Assembly (NCBI GenBank): GCA_947073545.1
Contig: CAMTMP010000012.1
Coordinates: 33,574-97,573, forward strand
Source: an uncultured bacterium
Lineage (GTDB): Bacteria > Bacillota > Clostridia > Lachnospirales > Lachnospiraceae
Direction: 5' to 3'
DNA: 64,000 bases
Part shown: positions 63,778 to 64,000 of the stretch, piece by piece
Layout of the letters: every line of letters starts with the position of its first letter
Numbering within the stretch: position 1 is the stretch's first letter
Translations under genes and position numbers: made by a program
Notes under the pieces: model-generated
Told to the model about the DNA's origin: nothing
Seen by the model: only the letters and a program-made list of their open reading frames with translations
The model's database searches: none

Positions 63778-63942
63778 ATGAAGCAACTAAAAAAAAGTAT
63801 GACCATTTGTCTGTTGGTGCTGGTTGTTTTAGGCAATACACTGGTTGTATCTGCAACCGATACTGAGGATATATTGCAGCCATATCAAAACAAATTGAAT
63901 GAAATTAATGAAAAGCTAGGAACTAGTGTACCGACACGTTGA
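63778..63942 (+). CDS. Truncated secreted protein N-terminus
   Basis: AAGGAGG before ATG 63778. Signal peptide (about 1-26, ending VVSA) then DTEDILQPYQNKLNEINEKLG and an early stop at residue 55. The segment after the signal peptide reads like the start of a larger exported protein, so the gene is probably cut off by the following insertion-like palindrome. 14 bp after the previous gene. Confidence 0.6.
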   Translation: MKQLKKSMTICLLVLVVLGNTLVVSATDTEDILQPYQNKLNEINEKLGTSVPTR

Positions 63943-63947
63943 TATTT

Positions 63948-63983
63948 AGATTTACTACTGCCTCTTTAGGCAGTAGTAAATCT
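63948..63983. repeat. Perfect 15-bp hairpin immediately after the truncated gene
   Basis: AGATTTACTACTGCC (63948-63962) and GGCAGTAGTAAATCT (63969-63983) pair perfectly, loop 6 nt. No T-run follows. Could be an IS200/IS605-type end or a terminator. Confidence 0.5.
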
Positions 63984-64000
63984 GGGATACAAAGAACTAA

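Noticed and set aside
1..64000. CRISPR arrays, tRNA or rRNA genes
   Set aside because: No regularly spaced direct repeats and no tRNA-like or rRNA-like sequence seen.

Overview
The window looks like chromosome from an anaerobic, spore-forming Clostridia, most likely a Lachnospiraceae. The basis is a conserved core with sporulation genes (yqfC, yqfD), SpoIIIE/FtsK, Rex, NfnAB-type transhydrogenase, formate-THF ligase plus FolD, a clostridial NADP-isocitrate dehydrogenase, and BspA-type surface proteins with a class B sortase. Species cannot be named from the sequence alone. Almost all genes lie on the + strand; the ABC-F ATPase is the one clear exception.

Layout. 1-15.6 kb is a cell-surface island: a 5'-truncated transglutaminase/MBG-repeat protein, a class B sortase with a long cytoplasmic N-terminus, and two large leucine-rich-repeat proteins ending in TPKTGD and SPDTGD anchors. 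15.6-18 kb holds an Rpn-family nuclease bracketed by two copies of the same hairpin element, then a leaderless subtilisin. 18-57.8 kb is a housekeeping backbone: GntR regulator-icd, ABC-F, rex, alr-mazF-CBS protein, yebC, an O-acetylhomoserine sulfhydrylase-like enzyme, a ClpP/TepA-like protease, ftsK, fhs-folD, nfnAB, rlmH, yqfC-yqfD-phoH-HD protein-ybeY-flippase, two flavoproteins, and a proline operon in which proA is fused to 5-formyl-THF cyclo-ligase.

57.8-64 kb is abruptly AT-rich and carries an agr-type peptide quorum-sensing island: a LytTR response regulator, a GHKL histidine kinase, AgrB, and an AgrD precursor with predicted ring CATIW. Four promoters (P1-P4) share one architecture: two TTTTCTGCA-like half-sites 20-21 bp apart, the second ending exactly 7 bp before a -35 box, with a 16-17 bp spacer to the -10. 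They precede a frameshifted small gene (P1), a decayed agrBD copy followed by a secreted protein (P2), the intact agrBD (P3) and another secreted-protein operon (P4). At P2 nearly all of agrB is gone and agrD carries two in-frame stops, yet the Cys-Ser-Ala-Ile-Trp-His-Gln-Pro core still aligns residue for residue with the intact copy. An IS66-like transposase remnant abuts P3, whose upstream half-site is lost. This locus is the most interesting part of the window.

A second theme is a family of very small palindromic elements (GTAACAGT...ACTGTTAC) between backbone genes. One 140-bp copy has perfect 14-bp terminal inverted repeats and a perfect 8-bp target duplication; 31-37 bp copies show 7/8 and 6/8 flank matches, suggesting a MITE-like mobile family. 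No tRNA, rRNA or CRISPR array was recognised.
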